From Prolixibacter denitrificans (GTDB taxonomy: Bacteria > Bacteroidota > Bacteroidia > Bacteroidales > Prolixibacteraceae): a stretch of 64,000 nucleotides of DNA. Under the pieces are notes generated by a model. That model made no database searches and had not been told where the DNA came from. It saw nothing but the letters and a program-made list of their open reading frames with translations. The stretch lies in contig NZ_PYGC01000005.1 of NCBI RefSeq assembly GCF_003014495.1, positions 62,001 to 126,000 on the forward strand. Direction: 5' to 3'. Positions 38,016 to 46,041 of the stretch are shown here, in pieces. How positions within the stretch are numbered: the stretch's first letter is position 1; every line of letters begins with the position of its first letter. The position numbers and the translations under genes are program-made.

Positions 38016-39650
38016 TTACTTTTCAGCAGCCAGTCGCTGATAAACTCCGTTCGTCCATCCAAAACCGTCCTGATTGGGATATTCGCCACCACCACCGGGC
38101 ACTTCCGGATTGACCACATTGTATTTCTCTTCCATGCGGTGATACTTGTGATAAACTTCCTCGTTCACCTTCATCCAGCGTTGTTTGATTTCGTTCGCCA
38201 ATGCGTTAAAATCATAATTGCGGAGTCCCTGAATGGTCATCCACTGCAGTGGTGCCCAGCCGTTGGGTGAATCCCATTGCTGACCGGTATTATAGGGTGT
38301 CGTGGCCACTCCACCTGCCTTCAGCAACTCGTCCTCAACCATTTCCTTTATTCCGGCAGCCTGTTCGGCGGAAGCCATGTGGAAGAAAAGAGGATAAACA
38401 GCGGCCAGCGAAACAATGCCTGTCTGTTTTCCCGTGGTATAATCGTAGTCGAAATAGTATCCTTTATCAGCATTCCAGCAATAGCGGTTCAATGCCTCCA
38501 GCCGATTCTGTGCTTTTTGCTCATACCGGGCAAAGGAAGTTGAATCGCCCTTCAGCTTGTAAGCGTAAGCAATGGTCTTTTCCATGTTGTACATCAACGC
38601 ATTCAGATCGACCGGAACAATGTCTGTAGTATGCATGGTATACAAAGGAAAACTGCCATCAGGAGCTTCTTTCAGCCAACGGCTCGAGAAGTCCCATCCC
38701 GATTCAGCAGCCGATCGAATATCGCGGTACATTTTCAATGTATCCAGTGATGGATTAAGAGCCAATGCTTTTTTTACCGTCTGAACGTCTTCGCGATAAG
38801 CTTCCGAACGAGGAAAATCCCCTTTATCATAATACCTGTTCAACAAAGTTCCGCCATCCATCCGAACGACATGCCCACAAGCGGACTTGGCATCGTTAAC
38901 ATTATTGGCTCCGTGCATCCAAAACCGATATTCTTCAACCATGTAAGGCAAATAGTGCACATACACTGAGTCATCCTTTTTTAATCGTGCCAACAGGCTT
39001 ACCATCAATGCGAAGAAAGGTGGTTGCGACCGGGTGAGATAATACGTCCGGTTACCGTTCGGGATAAACCCAATGGTATCAATCAGGTAAGCAAAGTTAT
39101 CAATCATCGAGTTAATGATATCAACCCGACCATCGGTTGCCAGTCCCAACATGGTAAAATAGCTATCCCAATAGTACACTTCGCGGAAACGTCCGCCGGG
39201 CACTACATACATGTTAGGCAACGGAATAAGTGTTCCTGAATGGGCCACATCGGGTTGCCGCAACAATACCGACCACAGATTCCGGATATGTTCACGTATA
39301 GGCAATGTGTCTGGACTACTGATTGGATGATAGGTTGGGATAATGAAGTGCTTCTCCAAGAACTGCTTGAGCACTTTAGTATCATCCTTATCAGCAACCG
39401 TTTCATAGGCTTTTCGAATCTCCGCCGGAGATTCCTTCGGAACACAATCGACGAAAGTTTTACTGTCGGGGAAGATGTCGGACTTTTGTACATCGTAAAA
39501 TAATTGCCCATAAAGGGCCTGAGGCGTGCCAACATCGACGGGTTGAGGAGTTTGTTTCTGACAACTGGTTGCGGACGCAACCAATAGGGTTAACAACAGC
39601 CAGAAAAACGGTCGGTGGATTGCCTGCCGGAAAGCATAAGAATTTTTCAT
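38016..39650 (-). CDS. Trehalase (GH37), exported lipoprotein
   Basis: A 544-residue alpha,alpha-trehalase that splits trehalose into glucose. Both family signatures are present: PGGRFREVYYWDSYFTMLGL at residues 151-170 and QWDSPNGWAPLQW near residue 465. A hydrophobic signal ends at Cys30 (ATSC), so it is probably a periplasmic or surface lipoprotein. It has a possible promoter about 170 bases upstream and a nested inverted repeat in its leader. It is not in an operon with transport genes here. Confidence 0.95.
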   Translation of the reverse strand: MKNSYAFRQAIHRPFFWLLLTLLVASATSCQKQTPQPVDVGTPQALYGQLFYDVQKSDIFPDSKTFVDCVPKESPAEIRKAYETVADKDDTKVLKQFLEKHFIIPTYHPISSPDTLPIREHIRNLWSVLLRQPDVAHSGTLIPLPNMYVVPGGRFREVYYWDSYFTMLGLATDGRVDIINSMIDNFAYLIDTIGFIPNGNRTYYLTRSQPPFFALMVSLLARLKKDDSVYVHYLPYMVEEYRFWMHGANNVNDAKSACGHVVRMDGGTLLNRYYDKGDFPRSEAYREDVQTVKKALALNPSLDTLKMYRDIRSAAESGWDFSSRWLKEAPDGSFPLYTMHTTDIVPVDLNALMYNMEKTIAYAYKLKGDSTSFARYEQKAQNRLEALNRYCWNADKGYYFDYDYTTGKQTGIVSLAAVYPLFFHMASAEQAAGIKEMVEDELLKAGGVATTPYNTGQQWDSPNGWAPLQWMTIQGLRNYDFNALANEIKQRWMKVNEEVYHKYHRMEEKYNVVNPEVPGGGGEYPNQDGFGWTNGVYQRLAAEK

Positions 39651-39678
39651 ATTCTCTATTTTACTCCTAAATTGCCTT

Positions 39679-39744
39679 GTACCTACCCCACGTCGGGATA
39701 GTTTACCAAATTAATGATAACAGAACATTTGGGTAACCAGGTAC
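39679..39744 (-). promoter_or_regulatory. Nested inverted repeats in the trehalase leader
   Basis: GTACCT (39679-39684) pairs with AGGTAC (39739-39744), and inside it TTACCAAA (39703-39710) with TTTGGGTAA (39728-39736). It lies 29-94 bases upstream of the trehalase start: a possible operator or leader hairpin. The rest of the gap to 40143 shows nothing else clear. Confidence 0.3.
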
Positions 39745-39820
39745 GTTTGTTTCCTTAATCCAAAGCTTCCGGCAAAACTTTGTTTGCTCCTACAATACAT
39801 CCTACCAGAAACTTCTGAAC

Positions 39821-39828
39821 CAAAAATA
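39821..39828 (-). promoter_or_regulatory. Possible -7 element of the trehalase gene
   Basis: TATTTTTG on the minus strand fits TAnnTTTG and would give a leader of about 165 bases containing the nested repeats. Confidence 0.4.
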
Positions 39829-40143
39829 CGACATCTCAAGCAAAAAAAACAGCAGCAAGTAGAATTTCCAATGGCTCACTTTCCGTCTTCATGAATAAAC
39901 AATTATGTTATCAATTAAAAAACAGACCAATAGACGCTCTCACCGTTAATTCAACTTTATGTAAAAAACTTTCAATTCACTCTCCCCATGGTGAATCGCC
40001 AATTAACAAAAGCATAATATGAAACGCACGACCACGGAGGACAACATGAAGCGGGAATGACTAATTTTGAGGTTTCATTCCCCGGCTTAAAGATCTCGTG
40101 TTTTACGTTAAAGAACCAACCGGGAGAATGGAACTTCTTCTCT

Positions 40144-41442
40144 ATGCATACACCCGGAAACACACATTGGTCGAAAACCCTGAAGGGACTAAAGAATACC
40201 TTTCGTTCGCTGCAATACCGCAATTACCGGCTTTTCTTCGGGGGACAAAGCATCTCACTCATCGGTACCTGGATTCAGCGCATCGCCATGCCATGGTTGG
40301 TGTATCACCTGACCGGCTCAGTAGTTCTATTAGGTGTTGTCGGCTTTGCCGGACAGATTCCCACCTTCCTGCTGGCCTCCTATGCCGGTGTTATTACCGA
40401 CCGCCGGAACCGCTACCATATTCTGATTGCCACCCAGGTACTCGCCATGCTGCAGGCACTTACCCTGGCGCTGCTTTTCTTTCTGGGCATCATCCAGGTT
40501 TGGCACATCATTGCCCTCAGCATTTTGCTTGGCCTCATCAATGCATTCGATGTGCCCGCCCGGCAATCGTTCGTCATCGAAATGGTAGAGAAGAAGCAGG
40601 ACCTGGGCAACGCCATTGCGCTGAACTCCTCCATGGTGAACGGTGCCCGATTACTGGGCCCCTCCATTGCGGGCGTGTTGATTGCCGTTACCGGAGAAGG
40701 TGTTTGCTTCCTCATCAACGGGTTGAGTTACCTGGTGGTCATCGCGTCGTTGCTGAATATGAAAGTCACTCCGCGTCAAATCAGGAAAAAGACGACACGC
40801 ATCATCGAGGAACTGAAGGAAGGTTATCACTACACGTTTGGCTTTGCGCCCATCAAATCCATCATTCTGCTGCTGGCATTGGTCAGCCTGATGGGCATGC
40901 CCTACAATGTACTAATGCCGGTATTTGCCAAAGAGGTTCTTCACGGCGACTCACATACCTTTGGTTTCCTGATGGGCGCTTCAGGGCTGGGAGCCATTAC
41001 AGGCGCCATGTACCTGGCTTCGCGTAAGAATGTGATTGGCCTGGAACGACTGATTCCAGCAGCAGCTGCCGTTTTTGGACTGGGACTGATTGCCTTTTCG
41101 CAATCCCGGTTTTTCTGGTTGTCGATGCCACTGATGGTCATCACCGGCCTCGGGATGATGCTCACCATGGCCTCCAGCAACACGGTGATTCAAACCGTGG
41201 TCGACGACAGCAAACGTGGACGCGTGATGAGTTTTTATGCCATGGCTTTTATGGGTACTGCGCCTTTCGGTAGTTTATTTGCCGGCGCTGTAGCCAAAGC
41301 CGTCGGTGCCCCGCTGACGTTAACGATTGGCGGTGTAGCTGTTGTTCTGGGAGCCCTTCTGTTTGCCCGCCAACTTCCCAAAATCCGGGAAGGCATCTTC
41401 CCGGTGTACCGGGAAATGGGGATTCGCTCCGGAAAACAATAG
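40144..41442 (+). CDS. MFS transporter (EntS/DHA3-like exporter)
   Basis: Twelve hydrophobic segments over about 430 residues. The conserved MFS start is YRNYRLFFGGQSISLIGTWI, with the first loop motif YAGVITDRRNR. It is most like the enterobactin exporter and macrolide efflux (DHA3) group. The frame is open back to 40057, but residues before 40144 look non-native, so the ATG at 40144 (MHTPGNTHWSKTLKGLKN) is preferred. The substrate is unknown; the only neighbours are a trehalase and a small lipoprotein gene. Confidence 0.88.
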   Translation: MHTPGNTHWSKTLKGLKNTFRSLQYRNYRLFFGGQSISLIGTWIQRIAMPWLVYHLTGSVVLLGVVGFAGQIPTFLLASYAGVITDRRNRYHILIATQVLAMLQALTLALLFFLGIIQVWHIIALSILLGLINAFDVPARQSFVIEMVEKKQDLGNAIALNSSMVNGARLLGPSIAGVLIAVTGEGVCFLINGLSYLVVIASLLNMKVTPRQIRKKTTRIIEELKEGYHYTFGFAPIKSIILLLALVSLMGMPYNVLMPVFAKEVLHGDSHTFGFLMGASGLGAITGAMYLASRKNVIGLERLIPAAAAVFGLGLIAFSQSRFFWLSMPLMVITGLGMMLTMASSNTVIQTVVDDSKRGRVMSFYAMAFMGTAPFGSLFAGAVAKAVGAPLTLTIGGVAVVLGALLFARQLPKIREGIFPVYREMGIRSGKQ

Positions 41443-41539
41443 CCCCCATAAACATTTTCCCGGTTCAAGTACCCCAAACCTAATTTTTCATAAATTGGGA
41501 AAGCAAATTTGATTTTTCATTCTTTATACACTGTAAAAC

Positions 41540-42007
41540 ATGCCCAAGCAAAAGCCTCAAACATTAGTATTGAAAGTTATTTCGATTATTTTCATCAGCT
41601 TTCTGTTCTTTAGTTGCGATTCAAACCTTCTTCATAAAACTCCAATCGATAACTTCAAGGGAACATGGGAACTCCAGGGTAGAACCATGTTCGACGGAAT
41701 TAAAATCAAAATTACCGAGGATAAGAACGGCAATTTCGTGGGCAAAGTGGTTGAATTGAATAACAACAAATATGTCGACCTGTTTGTCAGCGTGGGAGAT
41801 ACATGGGTAACCGGCATCGGTCGCTCATCTAATTTTGAGTTTATTCTTACCGAAAGGAAAATTGCCAGTCAGTTGTTTTCACTGTACGGGCTGGATACCA
41901 CACAAGACTACGAAGTGAAATTTATTGACAATAATACATTTGGCCTTGGGACAGGCAGCGCTGATCCTGGCCAGTCATCCATCAGGTATATCCGGGTGAC
42001 ACCTTGA
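41540..42007 (+). CDS. Small lipoprotein, unknown function
   Basis: A 155-residue predicted lipoprotein with a hydrophobic leader ending at Cys26 (FFSCDS). The mature part begins with NFKGTWELQGRTMFDGIKIK, a pattern of short beta strands around a GxW motif as in lipocalin-like lipoproteins of Bacteroidota. I do not recognise a named family. It has its own gap on each side and no clear partner. Confidence 0.65.
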   Translation: MPKQKPQTLVLKVISIIFISFLFFSCDSNLLHKTPIDNFKGTWELQGRTMFDGIKIKITEDKNGNFVGKVVELNNNKYVDLFVSVGDTWVTGIGRSSNFEFILTERKIASQLFSLYGLDTTQDYEVKFIDNNTFGLGTGSADPGQSSIRYIRVTP

Positions 42008-42153
42008 AAAGCTAAAAAACGATTAATGACTATAAAACCTCTTCGTTCATTATTCACTCAATCATAATATCCATACCATTAAAAATTTAAATTGACTCTA
42101 AATAGTTATTATGCTAACTTGAAGAGACAAATACCAGGATATAATCCTATTTT

Positions 42154-42164
42154 ACTAACTAAAT
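42154..42164 (+). promoter_or_regulatory. Candidate sRNA pairing site in the HU-like gene leader
   Basis: ACTAACTAAAT is the exact complement of ATTTAGTTAGT, present in array sRNA copies 1, 2, 3 and 5. It lies 11 bases upstream of the ATG at 42175, and AACCAA just after it can pair with the TTGGTT that precedes the second module. Confidence 0.35.
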
Positions 42165-42174
42165 TTTTAACCAA

Positions 42175-42567
42175 ATGAGTATCAATTACAAGGTGATACC
42201 GCGGAAAAATCCGGGTAATATTACCGCAGATCCCAAGTATTATGCGTCGATCAACAGCAAAGGACGCAGAAACAACCGCTACATTGCCAAGCAAATTGCC
42301 GACCGCTCTTCCCTCAACGAAATGGATGTATTATCGGTCATCGAAGGTTTCCTGCAAATTGTTCCCACAACCCTAACCGACGGCTATACTGTCGACCTGG
42401 GTGATTTTGGCACCATGAACCTGATAGCCAAAAGTCAGGCTGCCGAAACCGAAGAGGATTTTAACAGTAGTTTAATTGAAGGCGCTAAAGTAGCTTTCCG
42501 CCCCGGAAAGCTGTTCCGTAAAGAACTGAATGCCGCGGAATTCGTCAAACTCAACCACGCCGAATAG
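42175..42567 (+). CDS. HU-like DNA-binding protein (HU-HIG type)
   Basis: A 130-residue member of the HU/IHF fold, in the longer Bacteroidota group with extra N- and C-terminal residues. The central region RYIAKQIADRSSLNEMDVLSV and the following GFLQIVPTTLTDGYTVDLGD resemble the helix pair and arm of HU, and FRPGKLFRKELN is the typical end. These proteins bind DNA without strong sequence preference. The leader contains a match to the array sRNAs, and a hairpin and the seven-copy 22-bp repeat follow the gene. Confidence 0.85.
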   Translation: MSINYKVIPRKNPGNITADPKYYASINSKGRRNNRYIAKQIADRSSLNEMDVLSVIEGFLQIVPTTLTDGYTVDLGDFGTMNLIAKSQAAETEEDFNSSLIEGAKVAFRPGKLFRKELNAAEFVKLNHAE

Positions 42568-42595
42568 CATATAAAGGTTAATTGATTGGTTATCC

Positions 42596-42623
42596 TCGGG
42601 ACTTTAATAAAACAAGGTCCCGA
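42596..42623 (+). terminator. Hairpin after the HU-like gene
   Basis: TCGGGAC pairs with GTCCCGA (seven pairs, extended by T-G and T-A) across a loop of about ten bases. The 3' arm is the first unit of the 22-bp repeat. No proper T run follows, so termination is uncertain. Confidence 0.4.
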
Positions 42624-42769
42624 TCTAATTTCAAGAAAGTCCGGATCTTTTCACGACAAGGTCCGGATCTTTTTTGAAGAAGGTACCGATCTCCTTTCAA
42701 TCAGGTCCGGTCTTTTTTAAAAAAAGTCCGGACCTTCTTTCAATGAAGTCCCGATCTGGTTTACTCCAA
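42617..42769. repeat. Seven tandem 22-bp repeats
   Basis: Units begin at 42617, 42639, 42661, 42683, 42705, 42726 and 42748, with period 22 (once 21). The shared core is GTCCGGATCT followed by a T-rich then A-rich part (roughly TTTTTCAAGAAG). The core centres on the palindrome TCCGGA, kept or varied by one base in each unit. The period is not a multiple of three, so it is not coding. It lies between the HU-like gene and a small lipoprotein gene. Two helical turns per unit place all cores on one face of the DNA. Confidence 0.85.
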
Positions 42770-42878
42770 CTTTTAATCACCCAAAGGATTTCACAAAAAT
42801 CGCTGAAAAACAGGCACAAGAAATACACGCAACGAAATCATTCATCCCCGCATCTTACCGGTACCTAAACGAAACGCC

Positions 42879-43244
42879 ATGACTGGAAGAACCATCCTGC
42901 TCGGATTACTTTTATTCATCGCTGCACAACCGGGGTGCAAAAAAAACGATGACCTCCCCCCGGAGAAACAAATTCTGGGTGTGTGGGTATCGACCAGCAC
43001 AGAAGACATTCTCGATTTCACGGATGAAGATACTTTCTACAAATCGAACAAAAATATCCACGAACCCTATCGTTACCAACTCGAAAAAGATTCAATAGAA
43101 ATTCAGTACGTTGGAGAATCTTTCATTGCGGTACCCCCCACCAAACACAAATACACCATTAGCGGTAGCCGACTCACCATCGATTTCGCCAGTAAACATT
43201 GTTTTGGCTTTCCTACTGAACTTCTCACCTTCGTGAAAAGATAA
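42879..43244 (+). CDS. Small lipoprotein, unknown function
   Basis: A 121-residue predicted lipoprotein; the leader ends at Cys20 followed by KKNDD, a surface-export-like charged stretch. The mature part has ILGVWVSTSTEDILDF and KHKYTISGSRLTIDF, short strands in a lipocalin-like order. I do not recognise a named family. It starts about 110 bases after the 22-bp repeat array. Confidence 0.65.
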   Translation: MTGRTILLGLLLFIAAQPGCKKNDDLPPEKQILGVWVSTSTEDILDFTDEDTFYKSNKNIHEPYRYQLEKDSIEIQYVGESFIAVPPTKHKYTISGSRLTIDFASKHCFGFPTELLTFVKR

Positions 43245-43291
43245 GCAGTGCACATCTCTTCATTTCCCTTTTTTCAGAAATCTCTCTTTGT

Positions 43292-43323
43292 GCAACATTT
43301 AATTGTTGCGTACAAAATTTTGT
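43292..43323. promoter_or_regulatory. Two adjacent dyads upstream of the methyltransferase gene
   Basis: GCAACA TTTAAT TGTTGC (43292-43309) and the perfect palindrome ACAAAATTTTGT (43312-43323) lie side by side, directly in front of a -7-like box. They are likely repressor or activator sites. Confidence 0.45.
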
Positions 43324-43330
43324 AACTTTC
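43323..43330 (+). promoter_or_regulatory. Possible -7 element of the methyltransferase gene
   Basis: TAACTTTC, one base off TAnnTTTG, 28 bases before the ATG at 43359. Confidence 0.35.
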
Positions 43331-43358
43331 GCCCCTGAAACTTCGGAATATTCAGGCC

Positions 43359-43946
43359 ATGAGCAAACGAGAGAAAAAGGACATCGGCGGCAGGCTGGCC
43401 GGTAAAGGCGTGTTTCCCCACGAAATGGCTTTTACCCTGCTCATTCCCTTGCGGAATATGTTTCTCTCGCCCAGGCAGCTCATCAAACGACTCGAACTGA
43501 ATCCATCGTCCAAAGTACTGGAAGTAGGTCCCGGACCGGGCTATTTTAGCGTGAAAGTGGCAAAAGCCATTCCCGACGGCGAACTGGTACTGGCCGACAT
43601 TCAGCAGGAGATGCTCGATTATGCCAAAAAGCGTGTCGACAAACGGGGCCTCACCAACGTGTCGTATTCACTGTGCGACGGCAAAACGTTTCCTTTCCCC
43701 GACGAACATTTCGACCGCATCTTTTTGGTGACCGTCATTGGTGAAGTCGAAAACCAGCAAGCATACCTGAAGGAATTCCTCCGGATACTGAAAAAGGGCG
43801 GCATCCTCTCCATCTCGGAACTGGCGGGTGACCCGGACAAAATGAGCACCACTGAAATCAAGGCCCTCTGTGAAAACGCCGGATTCACGTTAGACAAAAT
43901 TCACGGTAACAAACGAAATTACACCGCCAATTTCCGAAAGGAATAA
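43359..43946 (+). CDS. Class I SAM-dependent methyltransferase
   Basis: A 195-residue methyltransferase of the UbiE/MenG-like group. Motif I is VLEVGPGPGYFSVKVA (about residues 53-68), the acidic strand-2 end is VLADIQQEML, and motif III is in HFDRIFLVTVIGEV. It is probably a small-molecule methyltransferase; the substrate is unknown. Its promoter region carries two dyads, suggesting specific regulation. Confidence 0.87.
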   Translation: MSKREKKDIGGRLAGKGVFPHEMAFTLLIPLRNMFLSPRQLIKRLELNPSSKVLEVGPGPGYFSVKVAKAIPDGELVLADIQQEMLDYAKKRVDKRGLTNVSYSLCDGKTFPFPDEHFDRIFLVTVIGEVENQQAYLKEFLRILKKGGILSISELAGDPDKMSTTEIKALCENAGFTLDKIHGNKRNYTANFRKE

Positions 43947-43959
43947 CACTCTTTCTTTG

Positions 43960-44027
43960 TGTAACTCCTCCGGAGTAACAAATCCCCTTACCAGCTTCGT
44001 CCTACAATACTTAATGCCCTACGGGCA
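43960..44027. repeat. REP-like element with two short hairpins
   Basis: TGTAACTCC TCC GGAGTAACA (43960-43980, one mismatch) and TGCCC TAC GGGCA (44015-44027) lie 34 bases apart in the gap between two plus-strand genes. Short GC-rich hairpins of this kind, often in pairs, are typical of REP-type repeats dispersed between genes. Only one copy is visible here. Confidence 0.4.
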
Positions 44028-44145
44028 AAAATTCTGCGTTGGACTCCTACTCTACTACTCTTCCATAACCTTATGCTATCAAACACATGCGGGTAATGAT
44101 GAAATCACATAACTATTTAAAAGGTTAAATATATTTTTACATGGA

Positions 44146-44177
44146 TAACTAAATCATAACCTTTAAATCAAACCTAT
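44146..44177 (+). promoter_or_regulatory. Candidate two-block sRNA pairing site in the leader of the gene at 44179
   Basis: TAACTAAATC (44146-44155) and CAAACCTAT (44169-44177) are complementary to consecutive parts of the array sRNAs (ATAGGTTTG then GATTTAGTTA, 19 bases without a gap in copies 1, 2, 3 and 5), with 13 leader bases looped out. The second block ends one base before the ATG, where pairing would block ribosome entry. Confidence 0.5.
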
Positions 44178-44178
44178 C

Positions 44179-45078
44179 ATGAGAATTACGGGAATTATCC
44201 TGCTGACTTTCTTGTCCTTCCAGTTGGCCGTAGCCCAAAATCTGAAACCCTACATCCTCGGGGTTGAATCAGCCGAAAGCGTGGCTGACCTCAAAGGAAG
44301 AGTGGCAACGAACCTGGAACAAAACGGCATTCAGGTTGTGGGACAATACGAACCGGCTGCCGATGCCAACCGCTGGCTGCTCGTTGTTACATCGCCGGAG
44401 TTGCAAAAAGCGGTGGAAACCGTTGGCGGCCTCACCGGCTTTGCTTCCACACTACGCGTAGCCATTACGAAAGAAGACGGCAAGACGCTGGTCACTTATA
44501 CCAATCCGGAATATTGGGGAAACGCATACTTCCGCGATGATTACAATAAAGTAGCGTCCGATTATGCCGCATTAACAGCTCACCTGGAAAGCGCCATGAA
44601 AGCGACCGGCACTTTCGTGGGAAAACCATTCGGCTCGGAAAAAGGATTGTCGATAAAAGACCTGCACAAGTACCACTACATGATCGGGATGCCCCGCTTT
44701 GACGACACGGTAGAACTGGGTGAATTTGATAATTACCAAACAGCGTTGAATAAAGTCAACTCATCAGTCGATAAAGGCGTGCCGAATGTAAAAGAGGTGT
44801 ACAAAGTGGCCATTCCCGGCAAGGATTTAACCCTGTACGGATTTGCCCTTTCGGGAGAAGACGGCGAAAGCGATTTCCTCCCGACCATCGACATTAGCCA
44901 ACCAAAGCATACCGCTTTTCTGCCATACGAAGTGCTGGTGGACGGCAACCAGGTGTTGATGTTGCACGGCCGGTACCGGATTGCGCTCTCATTCCCCGAC
45001 CTGACCATGGGAATCTTCACCAAAATCATGTCGACCCCGGGCAACATCAAAGATATGCTGGAACAACTGACAGAATAA
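44179..45078 (+). CDS. Secreted protein with DUF302-like region
   Basis: A 299-residue exported protein with a signal peptide (cleavage near VAQ, about residue 19). The region from residue 34 (ESVADLKGRVATNLEQNGIQVVGQYEP) resembles the DUF302 fold, often found in single or double copies in periplasmic proteins. The remainder has no family I recognise. The leader carries a two-block match to the array sRNAs, so this is the best candidate target in the window. A strong terminator follows, so it is monocistronic. Confidence 0.7.
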   Translation: MRITGIILLTFLSFQLAVAQNLKPYILGVESAESVADLKGRVATNLEQNGIQVVGQYEPAADANRWLLVVTSPELQKAVETVGGLTGFASTLRVAITKEDGKTLVTYTNPEYWGNAYFRDDYNKVASDYAALTAHLESAMKATGTFVGKPFGSEKGLSIKDLHKYHYMIGMPRFDDTVELGEFDNYQTALNKVNSSVDKGVPNVKEVYKVAIPGKDLTLYGFALSGEDGESDFLPTIDISQPKHTAFLPYEVLVDGNQVLMLHGRYRIALSFPDLTMGIFTKIMSTPGNIKDMLEQLTE

Positions 45079-45125
45079 CCATTCGAAACCAACTACCTAC
45101 CTATGACGATACCCTATTTAGGGGC

Positions 45126-45160
45126 AAAGGCCAGTGAATTCACTTTCGCTGGCTTTTTTT
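45126..45160 (+). terminator. Intrinsic terminator of the gene at 44179
   Basis: GCCAGTGAA pairs with TTCGCTGGC (one T-G) across a six-base loop, followed by seven T. Confidence 0.85.
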
Positions 45161-45243
45161 ATACTCTTTAACGCTCTCACCGAAACTTAGCTTGCCAACT
45201 GCTCGTTATGAGGAAAGATTACTCCTGATAAAACGAAGTTATT

Positions 45244-45960
45244 ATGATTCGGACAGAAACAATTACTTACCACGATGCAGACCAGACCTTCGAAGGGAAA
45301 ATCAGTTGGGACGATTCCCTTAACGGGAAAAAACCGGGCATTCTCATTGCCCATGCTTTCGGCGGTCAATCGGATTTCGAAACCGGCAAGTCGGTCGAAC
45401 TCGCAGAACTGGGCTACGTTGGAATGGCTATCGATATTTACGGAAAAGGGCGCCGGGCTTCCAATCCGGAAGAAGCCGCTAAGCTAATGGCCGAGTTCAA
45501 CAACGATCGCGCCTTGCTGCTGAAACGGATGGAGCTTTCGCTGAAAACGCTGCGGAACCATCCGGAAGTAGATGTAACAAAAACAGGCGCTATCGGATTT
45601 TGCTTCGGCGGAAAATGTGTACTCGACCTGGCCCGGTCGGGAGCCGATGTAAAAGGCGTTGTGAGCTTCCACGGCATGTTTGATAAACCCGGTCTTCCGG
45701 AAGAAAATCCAATAAAAGCTTCGATCCTCGTGCTGCACGGCTGGGAAGATCCAATGGCAAAACCCGAAATGTTCGTTGAGTTTGCCAATGAAATGACCGA
45801 AAGAAAGGCCGACTGGCAGATGCACGCCTTTGGACATACCGGGCATGCGTTCACCAATCCAAAAGCCAATGCACCCGAAAGAGGATTATTTTATCAACCC
45901 ACATCGAGTAAACGAGCATGGAAAGCCATGGCTGACTTCTTTGAAGAGATGTTTGTATAA
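45244..45960 (+). CDS. Dienelactone hydrolase family protein
   Basis: A 238-residue alpha/beta hydrolase of the DLH family. The nucleophile is cysteine (Cys120) in the motif GAIGFCFGGKC, with Asp169 in LHGWEDPMAKPE and His201 in GHTGHAF completing the triad. The family acts on lactones or activated esters, but most members have no assigned substrate. It stands alone, with a bidirectional terminator after it. Confidence 0.93.
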   Translation: MIRTETITYHDADQTFEGKISWDDSLNGKKPGILIAHAFGGQSDFETGKSVELAELGYVGMAIDIYGKGRRASNPEEAAKLMAEFNNDRALLLKRMELSLKTLRNHPEVDVTKTGAIGFCFGGKCVLDLARSGADVKGVVSFHGMFDKPGLPEENPIKASILVLHGWEDPMAKPEMFVEFANEMTERKADWQMHAFGHTGHAFTNPKANAPERGLFYQPTSSKRAWKAMADFFEEMFV

Positions 45961-45964
45961 AAAT

Positions 45965-46000
45965 AAAACAGGGCAGCATGCAAAATCACTGCCCTGTTTT
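45965..46000. terminator. Bidirectional terminator
   Basis: AAAACAGGGCAG pairs perfectly with CTGCCCTGTTTT across a 12-base loop, between convergent genes ending at 45960 and 46042. Confidence 0.88.
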
Positions 46001-46041
46001 CATCGATTCAATTACACATCTGAGTTCTGAAATTCTATTTT

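Noticed and set aside
40057-40143. N-terminal extension of the MFS transporter
   Set aside because: Residues before 40144 do not resemble MFS N-termini; the later ATG is preferred, though not proven.
40098-41027. 309-residue open frame overlapping the MFS gene in another frame
   Set aside because: Low-quality translation rich in R, H and P; the MFS frame has clear transmembrane structure and family motifs.
42617-42769. CRISPR or coding repeat
   Set aside because: Units are contiguous without spacers, and the 22-base period does not keep a reading frame.
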